A stretch of 64,000 bases of DNA from Microvirga soli (lineage in GTDB: Bacteria > Pseudomonadota > Alphaproteobacteria > Rhizobiales > Beijerinckiaceae). The stretch covers positions 22,171 through 86,170 of the forward strand of contig NZ_JAERQE010000020.1 of assembly GCF_016734765.1 (NCBI RefSeq), in the 5' to 3' direction. A program made the translations under genes and the position numbers. Under the pieces are notes generated by a model that worked only from the letters and a program-made list of their open reading frames with translations, searched no databases and was not told where the DNA came from. Shown in pieces: positions 51,160 to 61,516 of the stretch (its first letter is position 1; the number at the start of each line of letters is the position of its first letter).

Positions 51160-52584
51160 TTACAGGTTAAACCAGGCGGTTGCGATTCCTAAAAAGGCGA
51201 AGAATCCCACGATGTCCGTGATGCTGGTCACGAAGGGACCGGACGAGACGGCAGGATCGACGCCCATCCTGTTGAGGGTGAGGGGCACGAAGATGCCGCC
51301 GAGCGCCGCGAAGAACAGAACCGTGACGAGGGCGAGGCCGATGACGAGCCCGAGCTCCGGAGACCCGAACCAGAGACCCGCCAGAACGCCCATGATGACG
51401 GCAAAGACCATGCCGTTGAGCAGGCCGACCACCCCCTCGCGGCGGATGATGCGCCAGGCATTGGAGCGCCCCAACTCGCGGGTGGCAAGCGCCCGCACGG
51501 CCACCGTCATGGTCTGGGTGCCCGCATTACCCCCCATGGAGGCCACGATGGGCATGAGGATGGCGAGCGCGACCATCTTCTCGAGCGAACCCTCGAAGAG
51601 GCGGATGATGCTGGAGGCGATGAGCGCCGTGCACATGTTGGCGAAAAGCCAGGGAAAGCGGCTTCTCTGGATGTAGAGGACCGTGTCCGAGAGCTCTTCG
51701 TCCGATTTCACGCCGCCGAGCTGCTTGATGTCGGCATCGGCTTCTTCCTCCAGCACGTCCACGATGTCGTCGACCAGGATGGTGCCTACAAGCCGGCCTC
51801 CCTCGTCCACCACGGCGGCGGAGACGAGATTGTAGCGCTCGAACAGGCGGGCCACCTCTTCCTGGTTCTGGGTCGCCTCCACCCGGTCCGGCTCATCGTT
51901 CATGATCTCCTGGATCGTCACCGGGCGCTTGGAGCGCAGGAGCTTGTCCAGGGGCACTGCCCCCAGAAGGTGAGCCGCGGGATCGATGACGAAGATCTCG
52001 TAGAAGGTCTCCGGCAGGTCTTCCGTCTCACGCATGAAGTCGATCGTCTGCCCCACCGTCCAGAACGGCGGCACGGCGATGAACTCGGTCTGCATGCGCC
52101 GGCCGGCGCTGTCTTCCGGGTAGTCGAGGGAGCGCTGCAGCGCCACGCGCTCGATGGCCGGAAGCTGGTCGAGAACCTCCGCCTGTTCCTCTTCCGGCAG
52201 GCTTTCGAGAATCGTGATGGCGTCGTCGGAATCGAGGTCGCGCACGCCCTCGGCGACGGTCGAGGTCTCGAGTTCCTCGAGGATTTCCTCGCGGACCGCC
52301 TCGTCCACCTCGGTCAGCGCGGCAAAGTCGAAGGAGGCGCCGAGGAGCTCGATCAGACGGTGGCGGTGGTCGGGCACCAGCGCCTCGAGCAGATCGCCCA
52401 TCTCGGATTCGTGGAAATCTTCCACAAGCCGCTGCAGGAGGTCGGCGTCCGAGGCTTCGATGGCATCGGCGGCGGCGGCCAGGAACTCGGGATTGAGCTC
52501 GCCTTCCTCATCCCGAAATGCCGGGGTGACAGGGTTGGCCCCATCGGAATTCGGAAGCAGCGTCTTGTCGTCGACTTCCTGCAT
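51160..52584 (-). CDS. mgtE: Magnesium transporter MgtE
   Basis: 474 aa. N-terminal superhelical Mg-sensing domain (about 40-155), two CBS domains (about 160-285), a plug helix and five TM helices (about 305-474). Pore motif MPIVASMGGNAGTQTMTVAVRAL and the final P-loop-like VDPAVSSGPFVTSITDIVGF are clear. A channel for Mg2+ that closes when cytosolic Mg2+ is high. GGAGG upstream of the ATG. I saw no Mg riboswitch-like structure in the short leader. Confidence 0.93.
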   Translation of the reverse strand: MQEVDDKTLLPNSDGANPVTPAFRDEEGELNPEFLAAAADAIEASDADLLQRLVEDFHESEMGDLLEALVPDHRHRLIELLGASFDFAALTEVDEAVREEILEELETSTVAEGVRDLDSDDAITILESLPEEEQAEVLDQLPAIERVALQRSLDYPEDSAGRRMQTEFIAVPPFWTVGQTIDFMRETEDLPETFYEIFVIDPAAHLLGAVPLDKLLRSKRPVTIQEIMNDEPDRVEATQNQEEVARLFERYNLVSAAVVDEGGRLVGTILVDDIVDVLEEEADADIKQLGGVKSDEELSDTVLYIQRSRFPWLFANMCTALIASSIIRLFEGSLEKMVALAILMPIVASMGGNAGTQTMTVAVRALATRELGRSNAWRIIRREGVVGLLNGMVFAVIMGVLAGLWFGSPELGLVIGLALVTVLFFAALGGIFVPLTLNRMGVDPAVSSGPFVTSITDIVGFFAFLGIATAWFNL

Positions 52585-52720
52585 GAGCCGTCCTCCGAAG
52601 GTGGGTTGCCGGCCTTTTAGGTGCCTGCGCCAACCAGCGCAATGCGCCCAAGGGCTCTCTCGGAAAATCCGCTTGTCGGCCGTTCCTGCCAGCGGGCGCC
52701 AGAGCAGTCGCGGCCAACAA

Positions 52721-52745
52721 AAAAGGCCCCGGTGAGGGGCCTTTT
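52721..52745 (-). terminator. Rho-independent terminator after tRNA-Leu
   Basis: AAAAGGCCCC pairs with GGGGCCTTTT around a five-base loop; on the minus strand a T-rich run (TTTTTTGTTGG) follows. It lies about 28 bases past the tRNA 3' end. A smaller TCAGCA/TGCTGA hairpin at 52751-52768 lies between. Confidence 0.88.
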
Positions 52746-52772
52746 CGTCTTCAGCACCGGAGTGCTGAAAGT

Positions 52773-52857
52773 TGGTGCGGTCAAGAGGACTCGAACCTCC
52801 ACGGGTCTCCCCGCTACCACCTCAAGGTAGTGCGTCTACCAATTCCGCCATGACCGC
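52773..52857 (-). tRNA. tRNA-Leu (anticodon GAG)
   Basis: Minus-strand 85-nt gene including an encoded CCA. Acceptor stem GCGGTCA/TGACCGC pairs fully; D arm carries GGTAGACGCA; anticodon stem CTACC/GGTAG encloses loop TTGAGGT with anticodon GAG; a long variable arm (CGGGGAGACCCG) is typical of tRNA-Leu; T arm has GGTTCGAGTCC. Reads CUC and CUU leucine codons. Confidence 0.97.
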
Positions 52858-53110
52858 GAACTCGGTTCCAGGAAAGGTTTTCCTGAAGAGGTGGTCGCTC
52901 TAGCAGAACGATTGGGCGGCTGCAACCCCCTCCGTGGAGCTTGCCGCAAATGAGCGGGACGAATGCCCGGGCTGACAGCAGGGGTATAGGTGATAAGCCT
53001 CTGGAGCGACTATATAAGCGCACATTCCGAGAGAGGTCGGGCTCTGAACTGCGCCTTCTCGGGACCGGTGCGGCTGCCGTTCCGGATCCAGCAAAATTCA
53101 AGGTGAATCG

Positions 53111-53845
53111 GTGTCGAACCTGCGAGACAGCTTGGCCATTCAACTCCATGCCGAGAGCGGCTCCGAACCGGTGGAATGGGCCATCACGGACGCCCTTGTC
53201 CGCTATGAGGAGGCCGTCGCCTTCATGGAGGCCAGAGCCGAGGCGATTGCGGCAGGCCACGCCCGCGAGATGGTCTGGCTGCTGGAGCATCCGCCGCTCT
53301 ACACCGCCGGCACCTCGGCCGATGCCGGGGACCTCGTGGATCCTGATCGCTTTCCGGTTCACCAGACGGGCCGGGGAGGGCAGTACACCTATCACGGCCC
53401 GGGCCAGCGGGTGGCCTACGTGATGCTCGACCTCAAGCGCCGGGCGCCGGACCTGCGCCGCTACGTGGCCGCCCTGGAGGCCTGGATCATCGCCACCCTC
53501 AATGCCTTCAATGTCCGCGGCGAGCGGCGGGAGGACCGGGTCGGGGTCTGGGTGCGCCGGCCTGATAAGGGTGAGACGACCGAGGACAAAATCGCCGCCA
53601 TCGGCATCCGGGTGCGCCGCTGGGCGACTTTTCACGGCATTAGTCTGAACGTAGAGCCGGATCTCTCCCATTTCACGGGTATCGTGCCTTGCGGGGTGAC
53701 CGAGCACGGGGTCACGAGCCTCGTCGATCTTGGGCTCCCCGTGACCCTGCCGGAGGTCGATGCTGTTATGCGCATGGCTTTCGAGGAAATCTTCGGGCCA
53801 ACCCTGCGTGTGGAGACACCGTTGCTCCCAGGCCACGCCGCCTAG
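53111..53845 (+). CDS. lipB: Octanoyltransferase LipB (lipoyl synthesis)
   Basis: 244 aa. Motifs [22 protein letters not shown], the conserved Lys160 in [18 protein letters not shown] and catalytic Cys194 in [15 protein letters not shown]. Moves octanoyl from acyl carrier protein to lipoyl domains through a Cys thioester, giving the substrate for LipA. GTG start at 53111. Stands alone between the tRNA and a small lipoprotein gene. Confidence 0.94.
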   Translation: MSNLRDSLAIQLHAESGSEPVEWAITDALVRYEEAVAFMEARAEAIAAGHAREMVWLLEHPPLYTAGTSADAGDLVDPDRFPVHQTGRGGQYTYHGPGQRVAYVMLDLKRRAPDLRRYVAALEAWIIATLNAFNVRGERREDRVGVWVRRPDKGETTEDKIAAIGIRVRRWATFHGISLNVEPDLSHFTGIVPCGVTEHGVTSLVDLGLPVTLPEVDAVMRMAFEEIFGPTLRVETPLLPGHAA

Positions 53846-53934
53846 GATTTTGAGCTTCCATACAGCAAGGCTTCTCCTCAACCCGTCTTCATGCTCTAAG
53901 CTGGGTCAAACGGCTGATCATTGGCGGAACTTTC

Positions 53935-54312
53935 ATGCAACGTGCCCTCCTTGCCTCCCTCATCGCCTTGGCCGCTTCGGCCTGCGCCTACCGGCCTGAG
54001 CCGACGGAACTCGTGAAGATCGTCGATTCGCCGGCGGATGTGCGTGCCTGCACACGCCTTGGCGAGGTGAGCCCGGTTACGCCCACGACCCCCGGAACGC
54101 ACACCCAGGTTAATGTCGGCTTCGGCGTGACCCTCGGCAAATCCACCTTCGGCCGAGCCACCGACGACATGCTGCAAGCCACCGTCGCCCTCGGCGGCAC
54201 TCATCTCTACCTGCAGCAGGTCTTCCAGGATTGGTCCCTCGTGCGCGGCATCGCCTATCGTTGCGGATCGGGCGTCATCCAGCGTGAAACGGTCATCCGG
54301 ACCAAGGGTTGA
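53935..54312 (+). CDS. Small lipoprotein of unknown function
   Basis: 125 aa with a lipobox signal (MQRALLASLIALAASAC, Cys17). The mature part has VDSPADVRACTRLGEVSPV and a Gly/Thr-rich segment, with two further Cys. It resembles small DUF4156-type lipoproteins in the RxCxxLGEV-like block, but the match is by eye. Envelope location is likely. Confidence 0.7.
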   Translation: MQRALLASLIALAASACAYRPEPTELVKIVDSPADVRACTRLGEVSPVTPTTPGTHTQVNVGFGVTLGKSTFGRATDDMLQATVALGGTHLYLQQVFQDWSLVRGIAYRCGSGVIQRETVIRTKG

Positions 54313-54429
54313 AGCCGAGCCTTCCAAATCCCAGTTGCGCAGGCTCCTCGGTTCTAGCTACTGAGCGGTGAAGCCCTCCGGCGTGAGCCGTGAAGGAGCC
54401 AAGGCCCAAGAACCCGGGAGACCGACGCC

Positions 54430-56037
54430 GTGCCCGTCATCGCCACCTCTGCCGACCTGACCTCGGATTCCGCGCGGGCGAACCGCGCCGCCTGGGCCGA
54501 GCTTGCCCTGGATCTCCAGGCCAAGCGGCAGGCTGTGTCGGAAGGCGGGCCCGTTAAGGCGCGGGAACGGCACCTCGCCCGCGGCAAGCTGCTGCCGCGC
54601 GAGCGCGTGATGCGGCTCCTGGATCCTGGCGCGCCCTTCCTGGAGCTTGGGAGCCTTGCCGCTCACGGCATGTACGAGGACGCGATCCACGGGGCCGGCA
54701 TCATCACCGGCATCGGCCGGGTCGAAGGCCGCGAGGTCATGATCGTCTGCAACGATTCGACCATCAAGGGCGGTACCTACTACCCTATGACGGTGAAGAA
54801 GCATCTGCGCGCCCAGGAAGTGGCGCGCGAGAACCGTCTGCCGTGCATCTATCTAGTCGATTCCGGTGGCGCGAACCTGCCGCACCAGACGGAGGTCTTC
54901 CCCGACCGGGACCATTTCGGCCGCATCTTCTACAACCAAGCCACTCTCTCCTCGCTCGGCATCCCGCAGATCGCCTGTGTTATGGGCTCCTGCACGGCCG
55001 GCGGCGCCTATGTGCCGGCCATGTCGGACGAGACCGTGATCGTGCGCCGCCAGGGCACCATCTTCCTCGGTGGACCGCCTCTGGTGAAGGCCGCTACCGG
55101 CGAAGTGGTTTCAGCCGAGGATCTCGGCGGCGCCGACGTGCATGCCCGCCAATCCGGCGTGGCGGACCATTACGCCACGGACGACGTCCATGCGCTTGCC
55201 ATCGTACGCCGTATCGTTGGCACGCTGAACACCCGCAAGAGCATCGACATCGACATCGCCGACCCAGTGGAGCCCAAGTATTCCATCGACGATCTCGAGG
55301 CGATCGTGCCGACCGACCTGAAGAAGCAATACGACATCCGCGAAGTGATCGCCCGCCTTGTCGACGGCTCCGAGTTCGACGAGTTCAAGCGCCTTTATGG
55401 CACCACCCTGGTGACGGGCTTTGCCCGGCTCTGGGGCATGCCTGTCGGCATCATCGCCAATAACGGCATCCTGTTCTCGGAGAGCGCCCAGAAGGGCGCG
55501 CATTTCATCGAGCTGTGCTGCCAGCGGCGCATTCCGCTGCTCTTCCTGCAGAATATCTCAGGCTTTATGGTCGGCCGCCAATACGAAGCGGGCGGCATCG
55601 CCAAGGATGGTGCGAAACTCGTGACGGCTGTCGCCTGCGCCCAGGTGCCGAAGATTACGCTGCTGGTAGGCGGCTCGTTCGGCGCCGGCAATTACGGCAT
55701 GTGCGGCCGCGCTTATTCTCCACGCTTCCTCTTCACGTGGCCGAACTCGCGCATCTCCGTGATGGGCGGCGAACAGGCGGCAAGCGTTCTCGCCACCGTG
55801 CGGCGCGACAACATCGAGGCCGAGGGCAAGTCCTGGAGCGCGGACGAGGAGGAGGCCTTCAAGGCTCCCATCCGCAACAAGTACGAGGAAGAGGGCTCGC
55901 CCTATCACGCCACCGCCCGCCTGTGGGACGACGGCATCATCCTGCCCTCGGAAACCCGCCGCGTGCTGGCGCTCGCCTTCTCGGCAGCCCTGAACGCTCC
56001 CGTGCCGGAGACGAAGTTCGGCGTGTTCCGGATGTAG
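54430..56037 (+). CDS. mccB: Methylcrotonyl-CoA carboxylase beta subunit (carboxyltransferase)
   Basis: 535 aa, the length of MccB. Family blocks: [56 protein letters not shown] loop (here [17 protein letters not shown]), [54 protein letters not shown] and [20 protein letters not shown], which distinguish MccB from PccB. With the biotin subunit MccA it carboxylates 3-methylcrotonyl-CoA in leucine breakdown. No mccA is adjacent; PccA is elsewhere in the window. GTG start with GGGAG upstream. Confidence 0.92.
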   Translation: MPVIATSADLTSDSARANRAAWAELALDLQAKRQAVSEGGPVKARERHLARGKLLPRERVMRLLDPGAPFLELGSLAAHGMYEDAIHGAGIITGIGRVEGREVMIVCNDSTIKGGTYYPMTVKKHLRAQEVARENRLPCIYLVDSGGANLPHQTEVFPDRDHFGRIFYNQATLSSLGIPQIACVMGSCTAGGAYVPAMSDETVIVRRQGTIFLGGPPLVKAATGEVVSAEDLGGADVHARQSGVADHYATDDVHALAIVRRIVGTLNTRKSIDIDIADPVEPKYSIDDLEAIVPTDLKKQYDIREVIARLVDGSEFDEFKRLYGTTLVTGFARLWGMPVGIIANNGILFSESAQKGAHFIELCCQRRIPLLFLQNISGFMVGRQYEAGGIAKDGAKLVTAVACAQVPKITLLVGGSFGAGNYGMCGRAYSPRFLFTWPNSRISVMGGEQAASVLATVRRDNIEAEGKSWSADEEEAFKAPIRNKYEEEGSPYHATARLWDDGIILPSETRRVLALAFSAALNAPVPETKFGVFRM

Positions 56038-56104
56038 CAGTATCGGTTCTCTGTGCTTCCGAGGATCTCGTGGAACCAGAGGGAACTGACGACGATTCTC
56101 GGTC

Positions 56105-56941
56105 ATGGCCACGGAAGGGATCGAGCGTTATCGCAGCGCTTATGCCGAGCAGGTTGCCCGGTTGGCGAATATTCGTGACAAGCGCATCGAGAAGGCGTTC
56201 GCGGCCGTTCCGCGAGAGACCTTCCTGCCTCTTCCGCCCTGGTCCGTCATCAGTATGGGTCGCACGACGCGAACTTCCGACGTTGCCGAAATCTACGACA
56301 ACGTCCTCGTTGCCATCGATCGAGCACGCGGCATCAACAACGGAGAACCGGCCCTCCATGCTGCCTGGATCGACGCGATCAGCCCTCAGCCCAATGAGAG
56401 CGTGATCCATGTGGGGGCGGGGCTGGGATACTACACCGCCATACTGGCACTGCTCGTTCAGCCGAACGGGCATGTGGAGGCGTTCGAGTACGAGGCGGAT
56501 CTGGCGGCCCAGGCGGCACGGAACCTGTTCCCTTATTCGAATATTGCGGTCCATGCCGCATCGGCCTTCGGCCGCGCTCTGGCGCAGGCCGACATCATTT
56601 ATGTGAACGCCGGCGTCGTTGCTCCGGATGTGGAGTGGCTGCGGGCGCTCAATCCGGGAGGACGTCTGATCTTTCCCTGGCAGCCGCACAAGGGGTGGGG
56701 TCCAGCCCTGCTCGTGCGCCGGTGTGCCAGCAGGGGCGGGTTCAGCGCGCAATCGCTCATGACGGTTGGCTTCATCTCCTGCAGCGGCACGAACGAAAAA
56801 ATCTCGGTCGCGCATCTGCCGACGGAAGCCGATCTGGCTGCGGTTCAATCCGTCTGGATCAAGGCCGACCGCTCCCCTGATTCGAGTGCGATTGCGGTCT
56901 ATGACGATGTCTGGTTTTCCTCGCAGGAAATTGGAAATTGA
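56105..56941 (+). CDS. Protein-L-isoaspartate O-methyltransferase-like protein
   Basis: 278 aa. The N-terminus (RIEKAFAAVPRETFLP) and SAM motif I (VIHVGAGLGYYTAILALL, about residue 99) match the PCMT family; acidic residue in VEAFEYEADLA contacts the ribose. The usual PCMT sequence ISQPYIVA is missing and reads VLVAIDRARGINNGEPA, so the substrate may not be isoaspartyl peptides. C-terminal 90 residues are divergent. Probably a methyltransferase of altered specificity. Confidence 0.78.
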   Translation: MATEGIERYRSAYAEQVARLANIRDKRIEKAFAAVPRETFLPLPPWSVISMGRTTRTSDVAEIYDNVLVAIDRARGINNGEPALHAAWIDAISPQPNESVIHVGAGLGYYTAILALLVQPNGHVEAFEYEADLAAQAARNLFPYSNIAVHAASAFGRALAQADIIYVNAGVVAPDVEWLRALNPGGRLIFPWQPHKGWGPALLVRRCASRGGFSAQSLMTVGFISCSGTNEKISVAHLPTEADLAAVQSVWIKADRSPDSSAIAVYDDVWFSSQEIGN

Positions 56942-57296
56942 GGAGGAGCCGGAGGCAATCTGCTAAACCGGTAAGGCTACAGACACGAACCGGAGAGCGG
57001 AATCCTGTCCCAAAAATGTTGCGGCCGAGCAACACCCTTAAACCTTCAATATCTTGCCTCTGTTAGCCCGAGCTCCGCCGCGATCCCGCCATAAACGACG
57101 AGCTATTCCTTATGCTGGCTAAAGTGCTTCAAAACCAAAGCTTTACAGAACCAAGCCTAGGGCAGAATTCGGGTTAAGGCTGTTCAGTCGATCCTTCCTT
57201 AGGGTCATTGCGCGGGTGGTGCGGCACATGGCAGATCACGGGAGTTCCAAGGGCTTGGATCTCCTTGTGGGAACCAAGTGGAGAAGAGTGCGGACC
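56942..57296. other. ilvD upstream region
   Basis: About 355 bases without a convincing gene. It contains a small hairpin at 57017-57034 (TGTTGC/GCAACA) and a moderately A/T-rich part at 57095-57150 that may hold the ilvD promoter. No leader peptide rich in Leu, Val or Ile was found. An in-frame ATG at 57216 exists, but the IlvD family start is at 57297. Confidence 0.45.
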
Positions 57297-59027
57297 ATGG
57301 ATGCGCGCCTGATCGACAAGTCGAAGCTGCCGAGCCGTCACGTGACGGTGGGGCCGGCTCGCGCGCCGCATCGCTCCTATCTTTATGCCATGGGCTTGAC
57401 CAAGGAGCAGATCGCTCAACCGCTCGTCGGCGTCGCCACCTGCTGGAACGAGGCTGCCCCCTGCAACATCTCCCTCATGCGCCAGGCCCAGGCGGTGAAA
57501 AAGGGTGTGGCGTCTGCCAGCGGCACGCCGCGCGAGTTCTGCACCATCACGGTCACCGACGGCATCGCCATGGGCCACCAGGGCATGAAGGCATCGCTCC
57601 CGTCCCGCGAGGTGATCGCGGATTCGGTTGAGCTGACAATCCGCGGCCATTCCTACGATGCGCTCGTGGGCATGGCCGGCTGCGACAAGTCCCTGCCCGG
57701 CATGATGATGGCGATGGTGCGCCTGAACGTGCCGTCGATCTTCATCTATGGCGGGTCGATCCTGCCAGGCTCCTTCCGTGGCCGTCAGGTGACCGTGCAG
57801 GACCTGTTCGAGGCGGTCGGCAAATACTCCGTCGGGGAGATGTCCGACGAGGACCTCACGGAGCTTGAGCAGGTGGCCTGCCCGTCGGCCGGTGCCTGCG
57901 GGGCGCAGTTCACTGCCAACACCATGGCGACGGTCTCCGAGGCCATAGGCTTGGCTCTTCCGTACTCGGCCGGTGCTCCCGCTCCGTACGAGATCCGCGA
58001 CCGGTTCTGTGCCGCAGCCGGCGAGCAGATCATGGACCTGATCGCCAGGAACATCCGCCCGCGCGATATCGTGACCCTCAAGTCCCTGGAGAATGCAGCC
58101 ACTGTCGTGGCGGCCTCCGGCGGCTCGACCAATGCGGCCCTGCACCTGCCGGCCATCGCGCACGAGGCGGGCATCAAGTTCGACCTGTTCGACGTGGCCG
58201 AGATCTTCAAGCGCACGCCTTACATCGCGGACCTGAAGCCCGGCGGGCGCTACGTGGCGAAAGACCTGTTCGAGGTCGGCGGCATCCCGCTCCTCATGAA
58301 GACACTTCTCGACCACGGCTTCATGCATGGCGATTGCATGACGGTGACAGGCCGCACCATGGCTGAGAACCTCGCGTCCGTGAAATGGAACGACGCGCAG
58401 GACGTGGTCTATCCTGCCAACACTCCGATCACGCCGACCGGCGGCGTCGTGGGCCTCAAGGGCAATCTTGCACCCGAGGGCGCCATCGTGAAGGTAGCCG
58501 GCATGGCGGCCGACAAGCAGGTTTTCCGTGGACCTGCCCGCTGCTTCGACGGCGAGGAGGCGTGCTTCGAAGCCGTCTCCAAGCGCGAGTACCAAGAGGG
58601 TGAGGTTCTGGTGATCCGCTACGAGGGGCCGCGCGGCGGTCCCGGCATGCGCGAGATGCTCTCCACCACGGCTGCGCTCTACGGCCAGGGCATGGGCGAC
58701 AAGGTCGCGCTCATCACCGATGGCCGCTTCTCGGGCGCAACCCGCGGCTTCTGCATCGGCCATGTAGGGCCGGAAGCTGCCGTGGGCGGGCCGATCGGGC
58801 TGCTCAAGGACGGGGACATCATCGCCATCGATGCCATCAACGGCACCATCGATGTGGAACTCTCAGACGAGGAGCTGGCGAAGCGCCGGGCTCAATGGAC
58901 GCCGCGCGAGACGAGCGCCACCTCGGGCTATCTCTGGAAATACGCACAAACCGTTGGTCCCGCACGGGATGGGGCAGTCACCCATCCGGGCGGAGCCGCA
59001 GAAAAAGAAACCTATGCGGACGTCTAA
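57297..59027 (+). CDS. ilvD: Dihydroxy-acid dehydratase
   Basis: 576 aa. Iron-sulfur cysteines in [18 protein letters not shown] and [11 protein letters not shown]; Mg/catalytic region in [18 protein letters not shown]; and [21 protein letters not shown] at the end. Converts dihydroxy-isovalerate and dihydroxy-methylvalerate to the keto acids in valine, isoleucine and (via valine precursor) leucine and pantothenate synthesis. Start 57297 preceded by GGAGAAGAG. The three-Cys pattern suits a [2Fe-2S] enzyme. Its end overlaps the exoR-like gene by 14 bases. Confidence 0.94.
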   Translation: MDARLIDKSKLPSRHVTVGPARAPHRSYLYAMGLTKEQIAQPLVGVATCWNEAAPCNISLMRQAQAVKKGVASASGTPREFCTITVTDGIAMGHQGMKASLPSREVIADSVELTIRGHSYDALVGMAGCDKSLPGMMMAMVRLNVPSIFIYGGSILPGSFRGRQVTVQDLFEAVGKYSVGEMSDEDLTELEQVACPSAGACGAQFTANTMATVSEAIGLALPYSAGAPAPYEIRDRFCAAAGEQIMDLIARNIRPRDIVTLKSLENAATVVAASGGSTNAALHLPAIAHEAGIKFDLFDVAEIFKRTPYIADLKPGGRYVAKDLFEVGGIPLLMKTLLDHGFMHGDCMTVTGRTMAENLASVKWNDAQDVVYPANTPITPTGGVVGLKGNLAPEGAIVKVAGMAADKQVFRGPARCFDGEEACFEAVSKREYQEGEVLVIRYEGPRGGPGMREMLSTTAALYGQGMGDKVALITDGRFSGATRGFCIGHVGPEAAVGGPIGLLKDGDIIAIDAINGTIDVELSDEELAKRRAQWTPRETSATSGYLWKYAQTVGPARDGAVTHPGGAAEKETYADV

Positions 59028-59856
59028 TTTCATCTTGGCCACATTGGGGGTGGCTTTCCTCGGTGTCGGAGGCGCGCATGCGCTCGATGCCGCGCCGCGT
59101 CCGCAACCGCTGACGCCTGCTCTGGCACCCGCCTTGGCGCCTGCCACCAAGTACGGCTCGGTGCGCGATGCTCTGCGCAGCGGAATGCGCACCTACAATG
59201 CCGGCGACAAGATCGGGGCCGTCCACGCGCTCGAGTATGCGGCCGGGCAGGGGCACTCGCTGGCCCTGTGGAAGCTCGGGCGCATGTATGCCGATGGCGA
59301 CGGTGTCGAGCACGACGACCTGAAGGCATTCGAGTATTTCTCCAAGCTCGCTGACCAGCATGCGGACGAAAGCCCGGACTCGCCGAATGCCGGCGCGGTC
59401 TCCAGCGCCTTCGTGGCGCTGGGAAGCTATTTCCTGGATGGCATCCAGGGCACCTATGTCGCGTCCAATCCGGCGCGCGCCGTCGAGATGTTCAGCTACG
59501 CGGCGTCCTATTTCAGCGACTCGAACGCGCAGTACAACCTCGCACGCCTCTATCTGGAAGGCACCGGCGTCCGGAAGGACGCGCGCCATGCGGCACGCTG
59601 GTTCAATCTGGCAGCCGAAAAGGGCCACACGGCCTCTCAGGCGCTCCTGGGCCATCTTCTGATGACCGGGCAGGGCGTTCCGCGCCAGCGCGCCAAGGGG
59701 CTCATGTGGCTGACGCTCGCCCGCGAGGCATCGACGGACGCCACCAAGGATCAGTGGATCGTGGATCTGTACCAGGATGCCTTCACGGCCGCCGACGACA
59801 GCGACCGCAAGCTCGCGCTCGCTCTACTGGAGCAGTACATCCAAGCGCGTCGATAG
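59014..59856 (+). CDS. exoR: ExoR-like periplasmic Sel1-repeat regulator
   Basis: 280 aa. Signal peptide (about 1-23, ending AHAL), a Pro/Ala-rich spacer, then Sel1/TPR repeats: MRTYNAGDKIGAVHALEYAA, ALWKLGRMYADGDGVEHDDL, AQYNLARLYLEGTGVRKDAR, ASQALLGHLLMTGQGVPRQR. The order and the ALWKLGRMYA block match ExoR of rhizobia, the periplasmic inhibitor of the ExoS/ChvI two-component system that represses succinoglycan and promotes motility. The start lies inside the end of ilvD. No exoS or chvI is in the window. A general Sel1 protein is the alternative. Confidence 0.8.
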   Translation: MRTSNFILATLGVAFLGVGGAHALDAAPRPQPLTPALAPALAPATKYGSVRDALRSGMRTYNAGDKIGAVHALEYAAGQGHSLALWKLGRMYADGDGVEHDDLKAFEYFSKLADQHADESPDSPNAGAVSSAFVALGSYFLDGIQGTYVASNPARAVEMFSYAASYFSDSNAQYNLARLYLEGTGVRKDARHAARWFNLAAEKGHTASQALLGHLLMTGQGVPRQRAKGLMWLTLAREASTDATKDQWIVDLYQDAFTAADDSDRKLALALLEQYIQARR

Positions 59857-59985
59857 GGCGGGTTGGTAAACATCCATAATGTCAGGGCCGGGCTCGTCCC
59901 GGCCATCTCGATTGTGTGAGGCTCTGCACTCTTCCAACCGAGATCACCGGCACAAGGCCGTTGATGACGACGAGATACTCGATGC

Positions 59986-60771
59986 TCAATCGATATCGAG
60001 GTCGACGATCACCGGCACGTGGTCGGAGGGCTTGTCCCAGCCGCGCACTTCCTTGCGGATCGAGGTTGTTTTCAGCTTATCCTGCGCCTGGGACGAGAGC
60101 AGCAGGTGGTCGATGCGGATGCCGTTGTTCCGCTGGAACGCGCCGGCCTGGTAGTCCCAGAACGAATAGAGCCCCGGCTGATCGCTGCAGGCGCGCACCG
60201 CGTCGACCAGCCCGAGATTGATAAGCTCGCGGAACTTCGCCCGGCTCTCCGGCTGGAACAGGGCATCCCTGGTCCAGGCTGCCGGATCATAGGCATCCTC
60301 AGGTTCCGGGATCACGTTGTAATCGCCGCATAGAACCAGGGGCTCCTCCAGGGCCAGCAGGTTGCGGGCATGGGCGCGCAGCCGGTCCATCCAAGCGAGC
60401 TTGTAGTCGAATTTCGGCGTGCCGATGGGGTTGCCGTTCGGCAGATAGATCGAGGCGACCCGCATCGCGCCCGTGGAGGTAGAGATCACGCCTTCCAGGT
60501 AGCGGGCTTGCTCGTCGCTCTCGTCGCCAGGCAGGCCGCGGCGCACGTCCTCGAGGGGCCGCTTGGACAGGATGGCGACGCCGTTATAGGCCTTCTGGCC
60601 GTGAGTGACGACGTTGTAGCCCAGGGCCTCGACCTCAGCTTTCGGGAAGGCCTCGTCCACGCATTTCAACTCCTGCAGGCAGACGACGTCCGGGTCGGCG
60701 CTCTTCACGAAGGTGCCGAGGTGGTCCAGTCGCTGCTTGATGGAGTTCACATTCCACGTGGCAATCCGCAT
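59986..60771 (-). CDS. xth: Exodeoxyribonuclease III
   Basis: 261 aa, EEP-fold nuclease. MRIATWNVNSIKQRL, VVCLQELKCVDEAFP (metal Glu), VASIYLPNGNPIG, LVLCGDYNVIPEPEDAYDP, YSFWDYQAGAFQRNNGIRIDHLL and the terminal SDHVPVIVDL are all present. AP endonuclease / 3'-exonuclease in base-excision repair. ATG 60771 with GGGAG seven bases upstream; the longer frame to 60831 is rejected. Confidence 0.93.
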   Translation of the reverse strand: MRIATWNVNSIKQRLDHLGTFVKSADPDVVCLQELKCVDEAFPKAEVEALGYNVVTHGQKAYNGVAILSKRPLEDVRRGLPGDESDEQARYLEGVISTSTGAMRVASIYLPNGNPIGTPKFDYKLAWMDRLRAHARNLLALEEPLVLCGDYNVIPEPEDAYDPAAWTRDALFQPESRAKFRELINLGLVDAVRACSDQPGLYSFWDYQAGAFQRNNGIRIDHLLLSSQAQDKLKTTSIRKEVRGWDKPSDHVPVIVDLDID

Positions 60772-60906
60772 CCCGGCACTCCCGTTTTCCTGTCGCATGT
60801 GCTTCATCGGATTTTCGCCCTCGGCTGGCAAGCCGGAACTTGGCCGTCATCCCCACGGCTTCCCGGTCTCAGGGCCGGGCGCTTGAATTCTAAAAGAGAC
60901 CCATCC

Positions 60907-61470
60907 ATGCCCCGGGTTGAGATTCACGGTTACGCTATCGTGTCAGACAACGACTGCATTGCCGATGCGTCGGGCCATACGCCCGAAGTTCTGCGCAACG
61001 AGGCGGATTGGGCTTACTTCCAGGCCGAACTCAACAAATCCGCCGTGACGGTGCTCGGCCGTCTGGGACATGAGGCCAATCCGAATCCTAAAGGCCGCCT
61101 TCGATTGATCCTGTCCTCGTCGTCCCCGGGACTTGAGCAGCAGTCCGACGGATGGTGGTGGAATCCTGCGAAAGTGTCATGGGATGAGGCGATCCGCACC
61201 GTCCTGCCGGAGGGCGGTCGGGTTGCCGTGCCCGGCGGGCGCCGGGTCTTCGATCTGTTTCTCGGGATCGGCTACGATGCGTTCCATCTGACCCGCGCCG
61301 AAGGCGCCCATGTGCCCGAGGGTGTCCCGGTCTTCTCGGGATGCCAGGACGGGAGGAGTGCCGAGACGATCCTGTCGGAGCGGGGATTAGCGCCGGGAGA
61401 GACCCAAGTTCTGGATCCGGCGGGCAGGGTCACTCTGGCGATTTGGCGGGCCTCTGCCGGAAACCGATAA
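60907..61470 (+). CDS. Dihydrofolate reductase-like protein
   Basis: 187 aa. The N-terminus VEIHGYAIVSDNDCIADASG and the segment NKSAVTVLGRLGHEANPNPKGRLRLILSSSS resemble the DHFR/RibD-C fold (strand, active loop, then the GRxTxE-like motif, here GRLGHEA). A GGRRVFDLFLGIGYDAFHLTRAE block matches the NADPH GG-x-x-x-Y region. True folate reductase residues are not obvious, so it may reduce another substrate. Divergent from xth; AAAGAG upstream. Confidence 0.7.
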   Translation: MPRVEIHGYAIVSDNDCIADASGHTPEVLRNEADWAYFQAELNKSAVTVLGRLGHEANPNPKGRLRLILSSSSPGLEQQSDGWWWNPAKVSWDEAIRTVLPEGGRVAVPGGRRVFDLFLGIGYDAFHLTRAEGAHVPEGVPVFSGCQDGRSAETILSERGLAPGETQVLDPAGRVTLAIWRASAGNR

Positions 61471-61516
61471 GTCTGGCTGGAGTTGACGTTCGACAGCACC
61501 TCGAAAGGAGGCGCCA

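Noticed and set aside
52773..52857. tRNA-Leu as an island attachment site
   Set aside because: No integrase gene, no repeated tRNA 3' end and no change in composition were seen next to it.
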